Source: Duganella sp. Root336D2 (lineage in GTDB: Bacteria > Pseudomonadota > Gammaproteobacteria > Burkholderiales > Burkholderiaceae_D). From it: a stretch of 64,000 nucleotides of DNA. The notes beneath the pieces were generated by a model. That model was not told the origin of the DNA. It saw only the letters and a list, made by a program, of their open reading frames with translations, and ran no database searches. A program made the translations under genes and the position numbers. Positions within the stretch are counted from its first letter, which is position 1. Each line of letters opens with the position of its first letter. Where the stretch lies: the NCBI RefSeq assembly GCF_001425005.1, contig NZ_LMDB01000012.1, forward strand, positions 248,001 through 312,000, in the 5' to 3' direction. Below are positions 1-8,653 of the stretch, one piece after another.

Positions 1-932
1 CGCGCGCGCAGGCCGGTTACCAGGGAGTTTTCCATCGCGGTGCGGAAGCTCATTTGCTGCCGCAGTTCGCCTTCCGCAGCCAGGCGGCGCGAGATGTGGC
101 CCCATAGTGCGAACAAGCTCCATAACAGGGCCAGCGAAAGGGCGATGACGGAGCCGACCAGCAGGTTGGGCAGCAGCTTCGGCTCGCTCTTTACGCTATC
201 CGTCATCAGGATGATGGTGGCACCGGGCAGGTCGAGCGCGCGTTTGTGGGTGTAGACGCCGTGGCCGGGGCCGGCCGAACTGCGGCGCGCCAGTACCTTG
301 TCGTCGCGGTCGAGCAGTGAAATCTGGTTGTCCTGGGCGAACCACCACGGCACCATTTCATCGAGCAGGCTACTGAGCTGGAAGGTCGCCACCAGGCTGC
401 CCAGCCACTTGTCGCCGCTGTAGATCGGGAACAGCAGGTCCATTTTCAGCGCGCCAGGCTGGGCGTCTGCGCCGATCGGTTCCGGCTCGGCGTAGACCGG
501 CGTGTGCGTGCGGCGGGCGTGGTCCTGCGCTGCCAGCGAAGCCGGGCCGAGCGTGGCGCTGCCGCTTGTGCTGGCCGCCGCCCCTTCGCTCGCCACCACA
601 ACGCGGCCCTCGGGGTCGACCTGGATCACGCTTTTCAGTTCGGCGCCATTTTTCAGCATGCGGCCCATGCGCTGCTGTACGTCGGCTGGTGCCGGGTGGC
701 CGGTGGCAATTTCATTGGCCAGGCCGCGCAAGCTCTCTTCATGGCGCCCGAGCTGGAAGCGGATCGACTGTTCAACCCACAGCGTATCGGCGATCAACTG
801 CTCCTGCCGCTCATTGCTTTCAAGCTGGCGCGCCTGCCAGGGCAGCCAGAACACGATGGCGACGAACAGCAGCACCAGTACCACCGGCAGCAGCCAGCGT
901 ATGGAAAAGGGCAGTGATATGCGTTTGAACAT
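1..932 (-). CDS. sensor histidine kinase, N-terminal part (3' end beyond window)
   Basis: About 310 residues are visible, beginning with an ATG at 930-932 and running off the left edge. Residues about 10-30 form a first membrane helix, about 31-250 a periplasmic sensory region, and about 251-275 a second helix. The cytoplasmic part starts with a linker and the beginning of a PAS domain (FRTAMENSLVTGLRAR), a pattern typical of DctB-like PAS histidine kinases. The kinase core lies outside the window, so the call is inferred from topology and the PAS start. It is divergent from the TRAP binding protein at 1055, so sensing of a related organic acid is plausible. It could also be a diguanylate cyclase with the same sensory module. 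Confidence 0.75.
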   Translation of the reverse strand, partial: MFKRISLPFSIRWLLPVVLVLLFVAIVFWLPWQARQLESNERQEQLIADTLWVEQSIRFQLGRHEESLRGLANEIATGHPAPADVQQRMGRMLKNGAELKSVIQVDPEGRVVVASEGAAASTSGSATLGPASLAAQDHARRTHTPVYAEPEPIGADAQPGALKMDLLFPIYSGDKWLGSLVATFQLSSLLDEMVPWWFAQDNQISLLDRDDKVLARRSSAGPGHGVYTHKRALDLPGATIILMTDSVKSEPKLLPNLLVGSVIALSLALLWSLFALWGHISRRLAAEGELRQQMSFRTAMENSLVTGLRA

Positions 933-1054
933 GCGCCGAGAGTATCGAATCCAGTTGCTGCTTGTATTGTGGGTTTCCACAGTTGTGTGCCACCATTCCG
1001 CTGAACACAATATAAAGTGAGAATAATAATGCACCAAAATCGCCGGGAGACCTT

Positions 1055-2047
1055 ATGCATCTGAAGTCCCTCCTGGCCGCCTTCGGCGCGGCCGCACTCG
1101 TCACGTCGCAAGCGTTCGCGCAGGCACCCATCGTCATCAAATTCAGCCACGTTGTCGCGCCGGACACGCCCAAGGGACAGGCTGCGGAGCGCTTCAAACA
1201 GCTCGCGGAAAAAGCCACCGGTGGCCGCGTCAGGGTCCAGGTTTACCCGAACAGCCAACTGTATAAGGACAAGGAAGAACTGGAAGCGCTGCAACTGGGG
1301 GCGGTGCAGATGCTGGCGCCCTCGCTGGCCAAGTTCGGTCCCCTGGGCGTGAAGGAATTCGAGGTCTTCGACCTGCCCTACATCTTCCCCAACAAGACCG
1401 CGCTGTATAACGTGACCGAAGGCCCGATCGGCAAGTCGCTGCTGAAGAAACTCGAGACCAAGGGCATTACCGGCCTGGCGTACTGGGACAACGGCTTCAA
1501 GGTCATGTCGGCCAACCGCCAGCTGCGCGTGCCGGCCGACTTCAAGGGCCTGAAGATGCGCATCCAGTCTTCCAAGGTGCTGGACATCCAGATGCGCGCG
1601 CTGGGTGCGGTTCCGCAATCGCTGGCCTTCTCCGAAGCCTATATGGCGCTGCAGACCGGCGTGGTGGACGGCACCGAGAACCCGCCGTCGAATATGTACA
1701 CGCAAAAGATGCATGAGGTGCAGAAGCACCTGACCATTTCCAACCACGGCTACCTGGGCTATGCGGTGATCGTCAACAAGAAGTTCTGGGATGGCTTGCC
1801 GTCGGATCTACGCGGCAAGCTGGAAGGCGCGATGAAGGAAGCCACCACTTACGAAAAAGCCATCGCCCAGCGCGACAACGATATGGCGCTGGAAGCGATC
1901 CGCAAGTCCGGCAAGACCCAGATCTACAACCTGAGCGCGCAGGAACAGGCCTGGTGGCGCAACGCCCTGCTGCCGGTGCAAAAGCAGATGGAAGAGCGCA
2001 TCGGCAAGGACCTGATCCAGTCCATCAACCGCGAAACAGCAAAGTGA
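1055..2047 (+). CDS. dctP: TRAP transporter solute-binding protein, DctP family
   Basis: The 330-residue protein has a Sec signal peptide (cleavage near residue 23, SQAFA/QAP) and the DctP fold signature: KFSHVVAPDTPKG near the N terminus, the GAVQMLAP segment, and the VVDGTENPPSNMYTQK region that contributes ligand contacts in the family. DctP proteins deliver C4-dicarboxylates or other organic acids to a DctQM permease in the inner membrane. A GGGAGA ribosome site lies 5 bases before the ATG. No dctQ or dctM follows; the next element is a noncoding region, so the permease must be elsewhere or the protein serves as a sensor partner for the divergent kinase. Confidence 0.92.
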   Translation: MHLKSLLAAFGAAALVTSQAFAQAPIVIKFSHVVAPDTPKGQAAERFKQLAEKATGGRVRVQVYPNSQLYKDKEELEALQLGAVQMLAPSLAKFGPLGVKEFEVFDLPYIFPNKTALYNVTEGPIGKSLLKKLETKGITGLAYWDNGFKVMSANRQLRVPADFKGLKMRIQSSKVLDIQMRALGAVPQSLAFSEAYMALQTGVVDGTENPPSNMYTQKMHEVQKHLTISNHGYLGYAVIVNKKFWDGLPSDLRGKLEGAMKEATTYEKAIAQRDNDMALEAIRKSGKTQIYNLSAQEQAWWRNALLPVQKQMEERIGKDLIQSINRETAK

Positions 2048-2110
2048 AATCCTGTCAAGTTGCTCAAAATAAATAACGATATTCGGAAAAAGATCGGTTA
2101 ATATTGCGAC

Positions 2111-2317
2111 GCCCCCGAACGGTGCGACTTGCACCATGATGGTTAAGGGCACAGGATTTAGTGGGGAGTGTAGAAGAAGACACGCGGCCAGCCCGTGGAT
2201 ACATTGAGGAGACACGCTGCCTGACAGTATGCTGTTGGCCGCCGCCACAAGCGGGGTTAGATGGCCGGGGTGGCGATAAAAAAGATTCAAGACGCACCTG
2301 AGGGTGCGTTTTTTTTT
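2111..2317 (+). ncRNA. candidate structured small RNA, family not identified
   Basis: The 325-base gap between dctP and ogt has no credible gene but folds well. A closing stem pairs 2110-2117 with 2266-2275; a hairpin pairs 2121-2125 with 2131-2135 (GGTGC/GCACC); a 7-bp stem pairs 2184-2190 with 2236-2242 (GCGGCCA/TGGCCGC); smaller hairpins sit between. An intrinsic terminator follows at once. TAATAT at 2099-2104 is a good -10, giving a start near 2111, though the -35 is poor. A long imperfect hairpin of about 200 nt resembles the 6S RNA layout, but I cannot match the sequence to 6S or any other family. It could instead be the ogt leader or dctP 3' UTR. Confidence 0.5.
2292..2317 (+). terminator. 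intrinsic terminator
   Basis: Stem ACGCACC (2292-2298) and GGTGCGT (2303-2309), loop TGAG, then an unbroken T run of about nine. It ends the candidate RNA (or the dctP message) 55 bases before ogt. Confidence 0.9.
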
Positions 2318-2372
2318 GCCCTATCCTGGCGCGCTGGTGTAGCATGATTGCCACAGTTTTATTGGAGTAAGC

Positions 2373-2897
2373 GTGACCGAAAAACAACAAGCTGGCAGGG
2401 ATTTCAGCGCCATCGTCCATCTCCCGTTCGGCGCCATGGGCGTCGGCACGGCCGGCGCGGTCGTGACGGAAATGTTCTACCTGCCCGGTGGCACGCCGGA
2501 ACAGGCGCCAAGCAATGCCCTGGCTGAAAAAGCCGTGCAGCAGCTGCTGGCCTATTGCGACGATGCCGACTATGTTTTCGACTTGCCGCTGGCAATGCGC
2601 GGCAGCGAATTCCAGCGCCGCGTGTGGCAATCGCTGCGCGAGATCCCGCGCGGCCAGGTGCGCACCTACGGCGAACTGGCCAAGCACCTCGATTCCGTGG
2701 CGCGCGCTGTGGGCCAGGCCTGCCGCAGCAATCCCTTCCCGCCGCTGGTGCCTTGCCACCGCGTGATGGGCGCCAACAGCCTGGGCGGCTTTGCCGGCAG
2801 CGACGACCAGAACGGCTTCACCCTTGGCGTAAAACGCTGGCTGCTGGCCCACGAAGGACATCAAGAGTATCAATGGCAGCAGGCAACCTTGCTCTGA
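2373..2897 (+). CDS. ogt: methylated-DNA--protein-cysteine S-methyltransferase
   Basis: This 174-residue protein is a suicide DNA-repair enzyme that moves the alkyl group from O6-alkylguanine to its own cysteine. The acceptor motif PCHRV is present near residue 127, preceded by the DNA-binding segment FQRRVWQSLREIPRGQVRTYGEL and followed by the GGFAG loop, as in the Ogt/MGMT family; length is normal. The start is GTG, with GGAG eight bases before it. Its 3' end overlaps xerD by 25 bp, so the two are probably translated from one message. Confidence 0.93.
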   Translation: MTEKQQAGRDFSAIVHLPFGAMGVGTAGAVVTEMFYLPGGTPEQAPSNALAEKAVQQLLAYCDDADYVFDLPLAMRGSEFQRRVWQSLREIPRGQVRTYGELAKHLDSVARAVGQACRSNPFPPLVPCHRVMGANSLGGFAGSDDQNGFTLGVKRWLLAHEGHQEYQWQQATLL

Positions 2898-3775
2898 TCG
2901 ACGAGTTCTGCGACAGCCTGTGGCTGGAGGACGGGCTGTCCAAGAACTCCCTCGATGCCTACCGGCGCGACCTGACTGCCTTTGCCCGATGGCTGGAGAC
3001 GGCGCGCCCTTCGGTTGGCAGCCTGCACGCAGCCGGCACAGCCGACCTGCAAGCCTATTTCGCGGCACGCCATGAAGACACCAAGGCCAGCTCGGCCAAC
3101 CGTCGCCTGTCGGCACTGAAGCGCTTCTACCAGCTCGCGCTGCGCCAGCGCCATATCGCAGAAGACCCCTGCCTGCGCATGGCTTCGGCCAAGCAGCCGC
3201 TGCGTTTCGTCCATACCCTGAGCGAAGGGCAGGTCGAGGCGCTGCTGGCCGCGCCCGACCTGCGTACGCCGCTCGGCATCCGCGACCGCACCATGCTGGA
3301 ACTGATGTATGCCAGCGGCCTGCGGGTATCGGAACTGGTCGCCCTGAAGACGCTGGAGCTGAGCATGAACGATGGCGTGCTGCGCATTACCGGCAAGGGC
3401 GCCAAGACCCGCCTGGTACCGTTTGGCGAGCAGGCGCGCCTGTGGATCGAGCGCTACCTGCGCGAAGCGCGCGGCGTGATCCTCGATGGCCAGCAGGACG
3501 ATGCACTCTTCATTACCGGCCGTGGTGGACCGATGACGCGGCAGATGTTCTGGGTGGTAGTAAAAAAGCATGCTTGCAAGGCCGGCATTAGCGCGCCCTT
3601 GTCGCCGCACACGCTGCGCCATGCGTTCGCCACCCATTTGCTGAACCATGGCGCCGACCTGCGCGTCGTGCAGTTGCTTTTAGGCCACTCCGACATTTCC
3701 ACCACACAGATCTATACGCACGTTGCCCGCGAGCGTTTGAAGCAGATTCATGCGCTACATCATCCGCGCGGATAA
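2873..3775 (+). CDS. xerD: site-specific tyrosine recombinase XerD
   Basis: The 300-residue protein has the N-terminal SAM-like core-binding domain (residues 1-90; LIDEFCDSLWLEDGLSKNS) and a C-terminal catalytic domain. All catalytic residues are visible: Arg in ASGLRVSELV, Lys in TGKGAKTRLVPF, His/Arg in HTLRHAFATH, His in LLGHSDISTTQ and Tyr in IYTHV. With XerC it resolves chromosome dimers at dif under FtsK control. The ATG at 2873 gives the standard family length and start; the frame is open further upstream, but only as a shadow of ogt. It overlaps the ogt end. Confidence 0.94.
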   Translation: MAAGNLALIDEFCDSLWLEDGLSKNSLDAYRRDLTAFARWLETARPSVGSLHAAGTADLQAYFAARHEDTKASSANRRLSALKRFYQLALRQRHIAEDPCLRMASAKQPLRFVHTLSEGQVEALLAAPDLRTPLGIRDRTMLELMYASGLRVSELVALKTLELSMNDGVLRITGKGAKTRLVPFGEQARLWIERYLREARGVILDGQQDDALFITGRGGPMTRQMFWVVVKKHACKAGISAPLSPHTLRHAFATHLLNHGADLRVVQLLLGHSDISTTQIYTHVARERLKQIHALHHPRG

Positions 3776-3831
3776 TTTCGTTTGCGCAGCGCAGTCAATC
3801 GGCCTAATGTAGGCTTTCAGGAGGTATTTCC

Positions 3832-4005
3832 ATGGCAAAGACGAATTTCGCATTCGAGAAACGCCAGCGCGAGCTGGAGAAGAAACGCAAGGCCGAAGAA
3901 AAAGCACAGAAAAAGCTTGCATCCAAGAATCGGCCCGGCGACGAGCAGGATGCCGACGAAGCCGGCTACGAGAACGAAGAAACCGACACCACCAGTCCAG
4001 AATAG
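3832..4005 (+). CDS. small highly charged protein of unknown function
   Basis: A 57-residue protein. Residues 7-32 are a Lys/Glu/Arg-rich predicted helix (FEKRQRELEKKRKAEEKAQK), followed by an acidic, disordered tail ending in TDTTSPE. A strong Shine-Dalgarno (AGGAGGT, 3819-3825) sits six bases before the ATG, which supports real translation. I recall similar short proteins in other Burkholderiales, but no function is established. It stands alone after xerD. Confidence 0.75.
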   Translation: MAKTNFAFEKRQRELEKKRKAEEKAQKKLASKNRPGDEQDADEAGYENEETDTTSPE

Positions 4006-4007
4006 CC

Positions 4008-4070
4008 GAGCCCGTATCACACCTTGTGGTCATCACGGGGACGCCGAGTCCCCAAGTGGGACACGGGCTC
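4008..4070. repeat. nested extragenic palindrome
   Basis: Outer arms GAGCCCGT (4008-4015) and ACGGGCTC (4063-4070) are perfect complements and enclose a second hairpin GGGGAC-GCCGA-GTCCCC. It lies between convergent genes and may act as a two-way transcription end or be a REP-type element. There is no T run. Confidence 0.6.
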
Positions 4071-4129
4071 TTCCGTTTGGGTCGCCGTCACGTCCCCGCT
4101 GAGGCAAGGACTGTTCAGGCGGAAACTGT

Positions 4130-7100
4130 TTACGCGGCTTCGGCGACATCCGGCTTTTCAGCCGCGTCGTCGTCGTGGTGGCCGCGGCGCAGCCAGCGCT
4201 TGGCGCGCTTGCCGAAGCTGTCGAGGTAGGTGTAGGCCACTGGTACTACCACCAGGGTCAGCAGGGTGGAGGTGATCACGCCGCCTATCACTGCACGGCC
4301 CATCGGCGCCTGCGTTTCCCCGCCTTCGCCGAGTCCAATCGCCATCGGCAGCATGCCGAAGATCATGGCCAGGGTCGTCATCAGGATAGGGCGCAGGCGA
4401 ACCTGGCCGGCTGCCATGATGGCGTCGAACTGGCTCATGCCGTCGCGCTGGCCGTGGTTGGTGAAGTCCACCAGCAGGATCGCGTTCTTGGTTACCAGCC
4501 CCATCAGCATGATCACGCCGATCACGGAGAACACGTTGAGCGTGGAGCCGGTCGCCAGCAGCGCCACCAGCACGCCGATCAGCGACATCGGCAGCGATAC
4601 CATGATCGCAATCGGCTGCAGGAAGCTGCCGAACTGCGAGGCCAGCACGATATAAATGAACACCACTGCAATGCCCAGCGCCGTCATGGCGCCATTCATG
4701 GTTTCGGCCATCTGCTGTGCATTGCCGGCCACGTCGAAGCGTACGCCGTCGGGCAGCGTCATCGAGTCCATCGCCTTCTTGACGTCGGCATCGACGTCGC
4801 CGGCCGGGCGGCCTTCGGTGCCGGCGTAGACCGCCACGCGGCGCTGCAGGGCCTGGCGTTTCAGCACTTGCGGGCTGAAGCCGGGCACGAAGTCCACTAC
4901 CTGGCGCAGCGGCACCATCAGCGGATTGCCGTCCGGGCCGGTCTTGCTGGAGGTGAGCGAAAGGTCGGCCAGGTCGGCGATGCGCTGGCGGCCGGACTTC
5001 GGCAGCTGCACATTGACTTCATAGTTCTGGCCATCGGCCGCCAGCCAGTAGCTGGCCGTATCGCCTGCCACGAAGGGACGCATGGCGCTGCCGATCTGCT
5101 GCACGTTCAGCCCGAGGTCGCTGGCCAGTTCGTTGTTGATCTTGATCAGCGTGGAAGGGTTGGCGCCTTCCTGGCTGTATTCCAGGTCGGCGATGCCTTT
5201 GATCTTGCGCATCTTGGCCATCAGGGTCTGCGCGGTCTGCTCCAGCTTGGCTTCGTCGGTACCAAGGATGGCGATGAAGATCGGTTTCTGGCCGACCGAC
5301 ATGGTGATGCCGGGAATGCTTTCCAGCCTTTTACGGATCGCTCCTTCCAGTTTTTGCTGCGACTGGCGATGCGTGGTTTTGGCATCGCTCAGCTTCACGC
5401 GCATGAAGGACATGTGGCGGCCGCCCTGGTCGCCGACGTTGGCCAGCACTGCGTCGATCTCGGGGAATTCCTTGAGCGCCGCTTCCACCTGCTTCACCTT
5501 GGCGTCGTTGTATTCCAGGCTGGAGCCCACCGGCACCTTGAACTGCAGGAAAATCTGGCCCTGGTCGGTTTCGGGGAACATTTCGCCGCCGATCATCGGC
5601 ACCAGCATCAGGCTGCCCACGAACAGGCCAAGCGCGGTGGCGAGCGTCAGCTTGCGCCATTTCAGCGCGAGGGCCAGCACTTTGCCATACAGCTTGTGCA
5701 CCTTTTCCACGCCGTGTTCGACCTTTTCCATGATGCGGCCCAGCCACGGCAGGTATTTGAAGCGGTCCTTGACCGGGTCATGCCATACCGACGACAGCAT
5801 CGGGTCCAGCGTGAAGGATACGAACAGCGACACCAGCACGGCCACGGTCACAGTCACGCCGAATTGCAGGAAGAAGCGGCCGATGATGCCTTCCATGAAG
5901 GCCACCGGCACGAACACGGCGACGATCGCAAAGGTGGTCGCCATCACGGCGATGCCGATTTCGTTGGTGCCGTCTTCCGCCGCCTTGCGGTGGTGCTTGC
6001 CGAAACCGAGGTGGCGCACGATGTTTTCACGCACCACGATGGCATCGTCGATCAGCAGGCCGATGCACAGCGACAGCGCCATCAGCGTCAGGAAGTTCAG
6101 CGTGAAGCCGAAAGCTTTCATGGCGATGAAGGAGGCCAGCACCGAGATCGGCAAGGTCAGGCCGGTGATGATGGTGGAGCGCCAGGAGTGCAGGAAGAAG
6201 AACACGATCACCATGGTCAGGATCGCGCCTTCGATGATGGTGCGTTTCACATTATCCAATTGCGCCTGCACGCGCTCGGACTGCGAATCCATGATCTTGA
6301 TCTTGATATCTTCCGGCAGGGTCTTGCGCAGGTTTTCCGCCACTTTCAGGATGCCGTTGCCGACTTCCACCACGTTGGCGTCCTGCACCTTGGTGATATC
6401 CAGCGAAACGGCACGCTTGCCGTTGACGCGCGAGATCGATTGTTCTTCCGCTTCGCCGTCGATCACGTCGGCTACCTGGTCCAGGTAGACCGGGCCGTTG
6501 GCGCGGCGCGCCACGATGATCTTGTTGAACTCCGCCGCTTCTTTCAGCTTGCCTTCGACCCGCACCAGGGTTTCGGTGACGTCGGCAGTCAGGCGGCCGG
6601 CCGGCAGGTTGGCATTGGTGTTCTGGATGGCGCGCATCACTTCGTCCACGCCCACGCCTTGCGCACGCATGTCGGCAGGGCGCAGGCTGACCAGCATCTG
6701 GCGCTTGGTGGTGCCGAACACGCGCACCTGGCCCACGCCCGGCACGCCCTGGAAGCGCTTGGCCAGGATCTGGTCGGTCATGGTGGACAGTTCGCGCAGG
6801 CTGCGCTTGTCCGAGGTGAAGGACAGGCTGACAATCGGCTGGTCGTTCTCGCCTTCAGCGCGGGCAATGAAGGGTTCCTTCGCTTCGCGCGGGAATTTCG
6901 GGCGCACCAGCGCAATCTTGTCGCGCATGTCCTGCATCGCCTTGTCCATATTGGTGGACAGTTCGAATTCGACGTACACGCCAGCCTTGCCTTCCCACGA
7001 GTTGGCGCGAATGGTCTTGACGCCGGACACGGTGTTGACGATGTCCTCGATGGGGCGGGTGATGTCGTTCTCCACCGCCTCCGGCGAGGCGCCCGGGTAC

Positions 7101-7249
7101 ACGACCTCAATCGCCGCGAACGGGAAGGAGACGTTCGGCATGGATTCCACGCCGAGGCCCTTGTAAGAAAAAATGCCAAGCACCATCAGCGCCACCATCA
7201 CCATGGTGGCAAAGACCGGCTGGCGGATCGAGATTTTAGTGATCCACAT
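4130..7249 (-). CDS. RND multidrug efflux transporter, HAE1/AcrB family
   Basis: The 1039-residue inner-membrane protein begins with the family start WITKISIRQPVFATMVMVALMVLG (helix 1), followed by PNVSFP, the porter-domain repeats, TM clusters near 335-530 and 860-1020, and the internal duplication typical of RND pumps. It exports drugs or other hydrophobic compounds by proton antiport. It lies 11 bp after the adaptor gene and is surely co-transcribed with it. No outer-membrane factor follows, so a TolC/OprM-type channel encoded elsewhere must be used. A long open frame on the opposite strand is a codon-bias shadow. Confidence 0.94.
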   Translation of the reverse strand: MWITKISIRQPVFATMVMVALMVLGIFSYKGLGVESMPNVSFPFAAIEVVYPGASPEAVENDITRPIEDIVNTVSGVKTIRANSWEGKAGVYVEFELSTNMDKAMQDMRDKIALVRPKFPREAKEPFIARAEGENDQPIVSLSFTSDKRSLRELSTMTDQILAKRFQGVPGVGQVRVFGTTKRQMLVSLRPADMRAQGVGVDEVMRAIQNTNANLPAGRLTADVTETLVRVEGKLKEAAEFNKIIVARRANGPVYLDQVADVIDGEAEEQSISRVNGKRAVSLDITKVQDANVVEVGNGILKVAENLRKTLPEDIKIKIMDSQSERVQAQLDNVKRTIIEGAILTMVIVFFFLHSWRSTIITGLTLPISVLASFIAMKAFGFTLNFLTLMALSLCIGLLIDDAIVVRENIVRHLGFGKHHRKAAEDGTNEIGIAVMATTFAIVAVFVPVAFMEGIIGRFFLQFGVTVTVAVLVSLFVSFTLDPMLSSVWHDPVKDRFKYLPWLGRIMEKVEHGVEKVHKLYGKVLALALKWRKLTLATALGLFVGSLMLVPMIGGEMFPETDQGQIFLQFKVPVGSSLEYNDAKVKQVEAALKEFPEIDAVLANVGDQGGRHMSFMRVKLSDAKTTHRQSQQKLEGAIRKRLESIPGITMSVGQKPIFIAILGTDEAKLEQTAQTLMAKMRKIKGIADLEYSQEGANPSTLIKINNELASDLGLNVQQIGSAMRPFVAGDTASYWLAADGQNYEVNVQLPKSGRQRIADLADLSLTSSKTGPDGNPLMVPLRQVVDFVPGFSPQVLKRQALQRRVAVYAGTEGRPAGDVDADVKKAMDSMTLPDGVRFDVAGNAQQMAETMNGAMTALGIAVVFIYIVLASQFGSFLQPIAIMVSLPMSLIGVLVALLATGSTLNVFSVIGVIMLMGLVTKNAILLVDFTNHGQRDGMSQFDAIMAAGQVRLRPILMTTLAMIFGMLPMAIGLGEGGETQAPMGRAVIGGVITSTLLTLVVVPVAYTYLDSFGKRAKRWLRRGHHDDDAAEKPDVAEAA

Positions 7250-7260
7250 GGCGGCGCCCC

Positions 7261-8463
7261 TTAGCCTTTGGCCGCAGCCAGCATGGCCGGCTTGGCAGCG
7301 GGAGTGCTTACCGGCGTCGCCAGTTTCACCTTCGCACCCGGCTTCACGCCCTCCAGCTTGGAGATGATGACGTTGGCGCCCTTGTCCAGGCCTGCCGTAA
7401 CTTCGGCCAGCCCCACATCTTCGCTGCGCAGGCCAAGGCTGACCGGCTGCGACACGACGATACCGTTCGATACCAGGTAGACCACCTGCTTGCCTGCTTC
7501 CTCGCGCAGTGCTGCCAGCGGCACCATCGGCGCTTCCTTGGTGCGTTCGGTGGTGATATTCCCTTTGGCGAACATGCCGCCGCGCAGTACGCTGTCGGCA
7601 TTCGGCACCGAGATATACACCAGCATCGCGCGCGAGCCGGCCTCGGTGGTCGGGTTGATGCGCGCCACTTTGCCGCTGAATTCGCGTTTGGCGAAACCGT
7701 CGACGCGGAAGCTGACTTCCTGGCCGATCTTGACGCGCGGGATATCGGTGGTGGGCACTTGCGCCTCCAGCGTCAGTTCTTGCAGGCCGACGATGGTGTA
7801 GACAGGCATGTCAGGCGCGACTTTATCGCCCGCCTGAACATGACGTTTGGCGATGATGCCGCTGATCGGGGCGCGGATCACGCTGTCGTTCAGCGCGATG
7901 CGGGCCAGCTCGACCACGGCGGAAGCGGATTTGACGTTGGCATGCGCCAGCTCGACGGCATTGGCGGTGGTATCGAAGCTGGTCTGCGAGATGAATTTTT
8001 GCGACAGCAGCGCTTTTGCGTTGTATTCGTTTTTCTGGGCCATGGACAGCTTGGCCTGGGCTTCTTCCAGCATGGCTTGCTGCTGGGCCAGCCGCGCTTT
8101 CAGGTCGGCCTGGTCGAGGCGGGCCAGCACCTGGCCTTCCTGCACGGATACGCCTTCGCGCAGCGCAGCTTCCTGTACCTGCCCCGATACTTTCGACTTG
8201 ATGGTGGCCTGGTTGACCGGGATTAGCGAACCCGACAGTGGAAGGCCGACCGACAAGGGCCGCGCATCAATGGCGGCAACGTCGGCGCCGGCCAGTTCGA
8301 GGACGGGCGCCGGTTTGGCGGCCCCGGCCTTGGGGTCCCCGGCCGGCTTGGCCTGCGATTTCATGACGGTCCAGCCGCCACCCGCCAGGCCCAGCACAAG
8401 CAGGCCGATCAGGGGAAGGCGCCAGCGTTTGGGGGACTTCAGGTGCACGGGTTGTGGGCTCAT
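7261..8463 (-). CDS. RND efflux periplasmic adaptor subunit (HlyD/AcrA family)
   Basis: A 400-residue membrane fusion protein. Residues about 14-33 form an N-terminal anchor, followed by a first barrel/lipoyl half (KSKVSGQVQEAALREGVSVQEGQVLARLD), a coiled-coil hairpin (residues about 125-185) and the second lipoyl half (VIRAPISGIIAKRHVQAGDKV). It bridges the RND pump to an outer-membrane channel. The frame is open far upstream but that part overlaps the oppositely oriented PAS-GGDEF-EAL gene; the ATG at 8461-8463, preceded by GAAGAGA and followed by the membrane anchor, is the sensible start. Confidence 0.93.
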   Translation of the reverse strand: MSPQPVHLKSPKRWRLPLIGLLVLGLAGGGWTVMKSQAKPAGDPKAGAAKPAPVLELAGADVAAIDARPLSVGLPLSGSLIPVNQATIKSKVSGQVQEAALREGVSVQEGQVLARLDQADLKARLAQQQAMLEEAQAKLSMAQKNEYNAKALLSQKFISQTSFDTTANAVELAHANVKSASAVVELARIALNDSVIRAPISGIIAKRHVQAGDKVAPDMPVYTIVGLQELTLEAQVPTTDIPRVKIGQEVSFRVDGFAKREFSGKVARINPTTEAGSRAMLVYISVPNADSVLRGGMFAKGNITTERTKEAPMVPLAALREEAGKQVVYLVSNGIVVSQPVSLGLRSEDVGLAEVTAGLDKGANVIISKLEGVKPGAKVKLATPVSTPAAKPAMLAAAKG

Positions 8464-8653
8464 TATTATCTCTTCGTCAAAATTGTCCGCTGGCGCGGGT
8501 TGCGATGGTGTCACTGTAGGTTTTAACAAGTCCAGCGGCCACGGGAATGCGATAAAGCGCAAAATCGGCGACCTGAAATGCAAAAAGTGAGGGAGGAGCC
8601 GCACCTTTGATGGATCGCAAACGGGCGCCGCACAACGTGGCAACAATGGAGCT

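Noticed and set aside
2111..2317. Calling the structured region 6S RNA
   Set aside because: Size and layout fit, but I could not match conserved 6S bubble sequences, so only a candidate RNA is reported.
2873..3775. The tyrosine recombinase as an integrase of a mobile element
   Set aside because: Length, motifs and overlap with ogt fit housekeeping XerD; no phage or island genes are near.
4175..7264. A 1029-codon open frame antisense to the RND pump gene
   Set aside because: His/Asp/Gly-rich composition without domains, no ribosome site, and exact codon-bias mirror of a well-conserved RND protein on the other strand.
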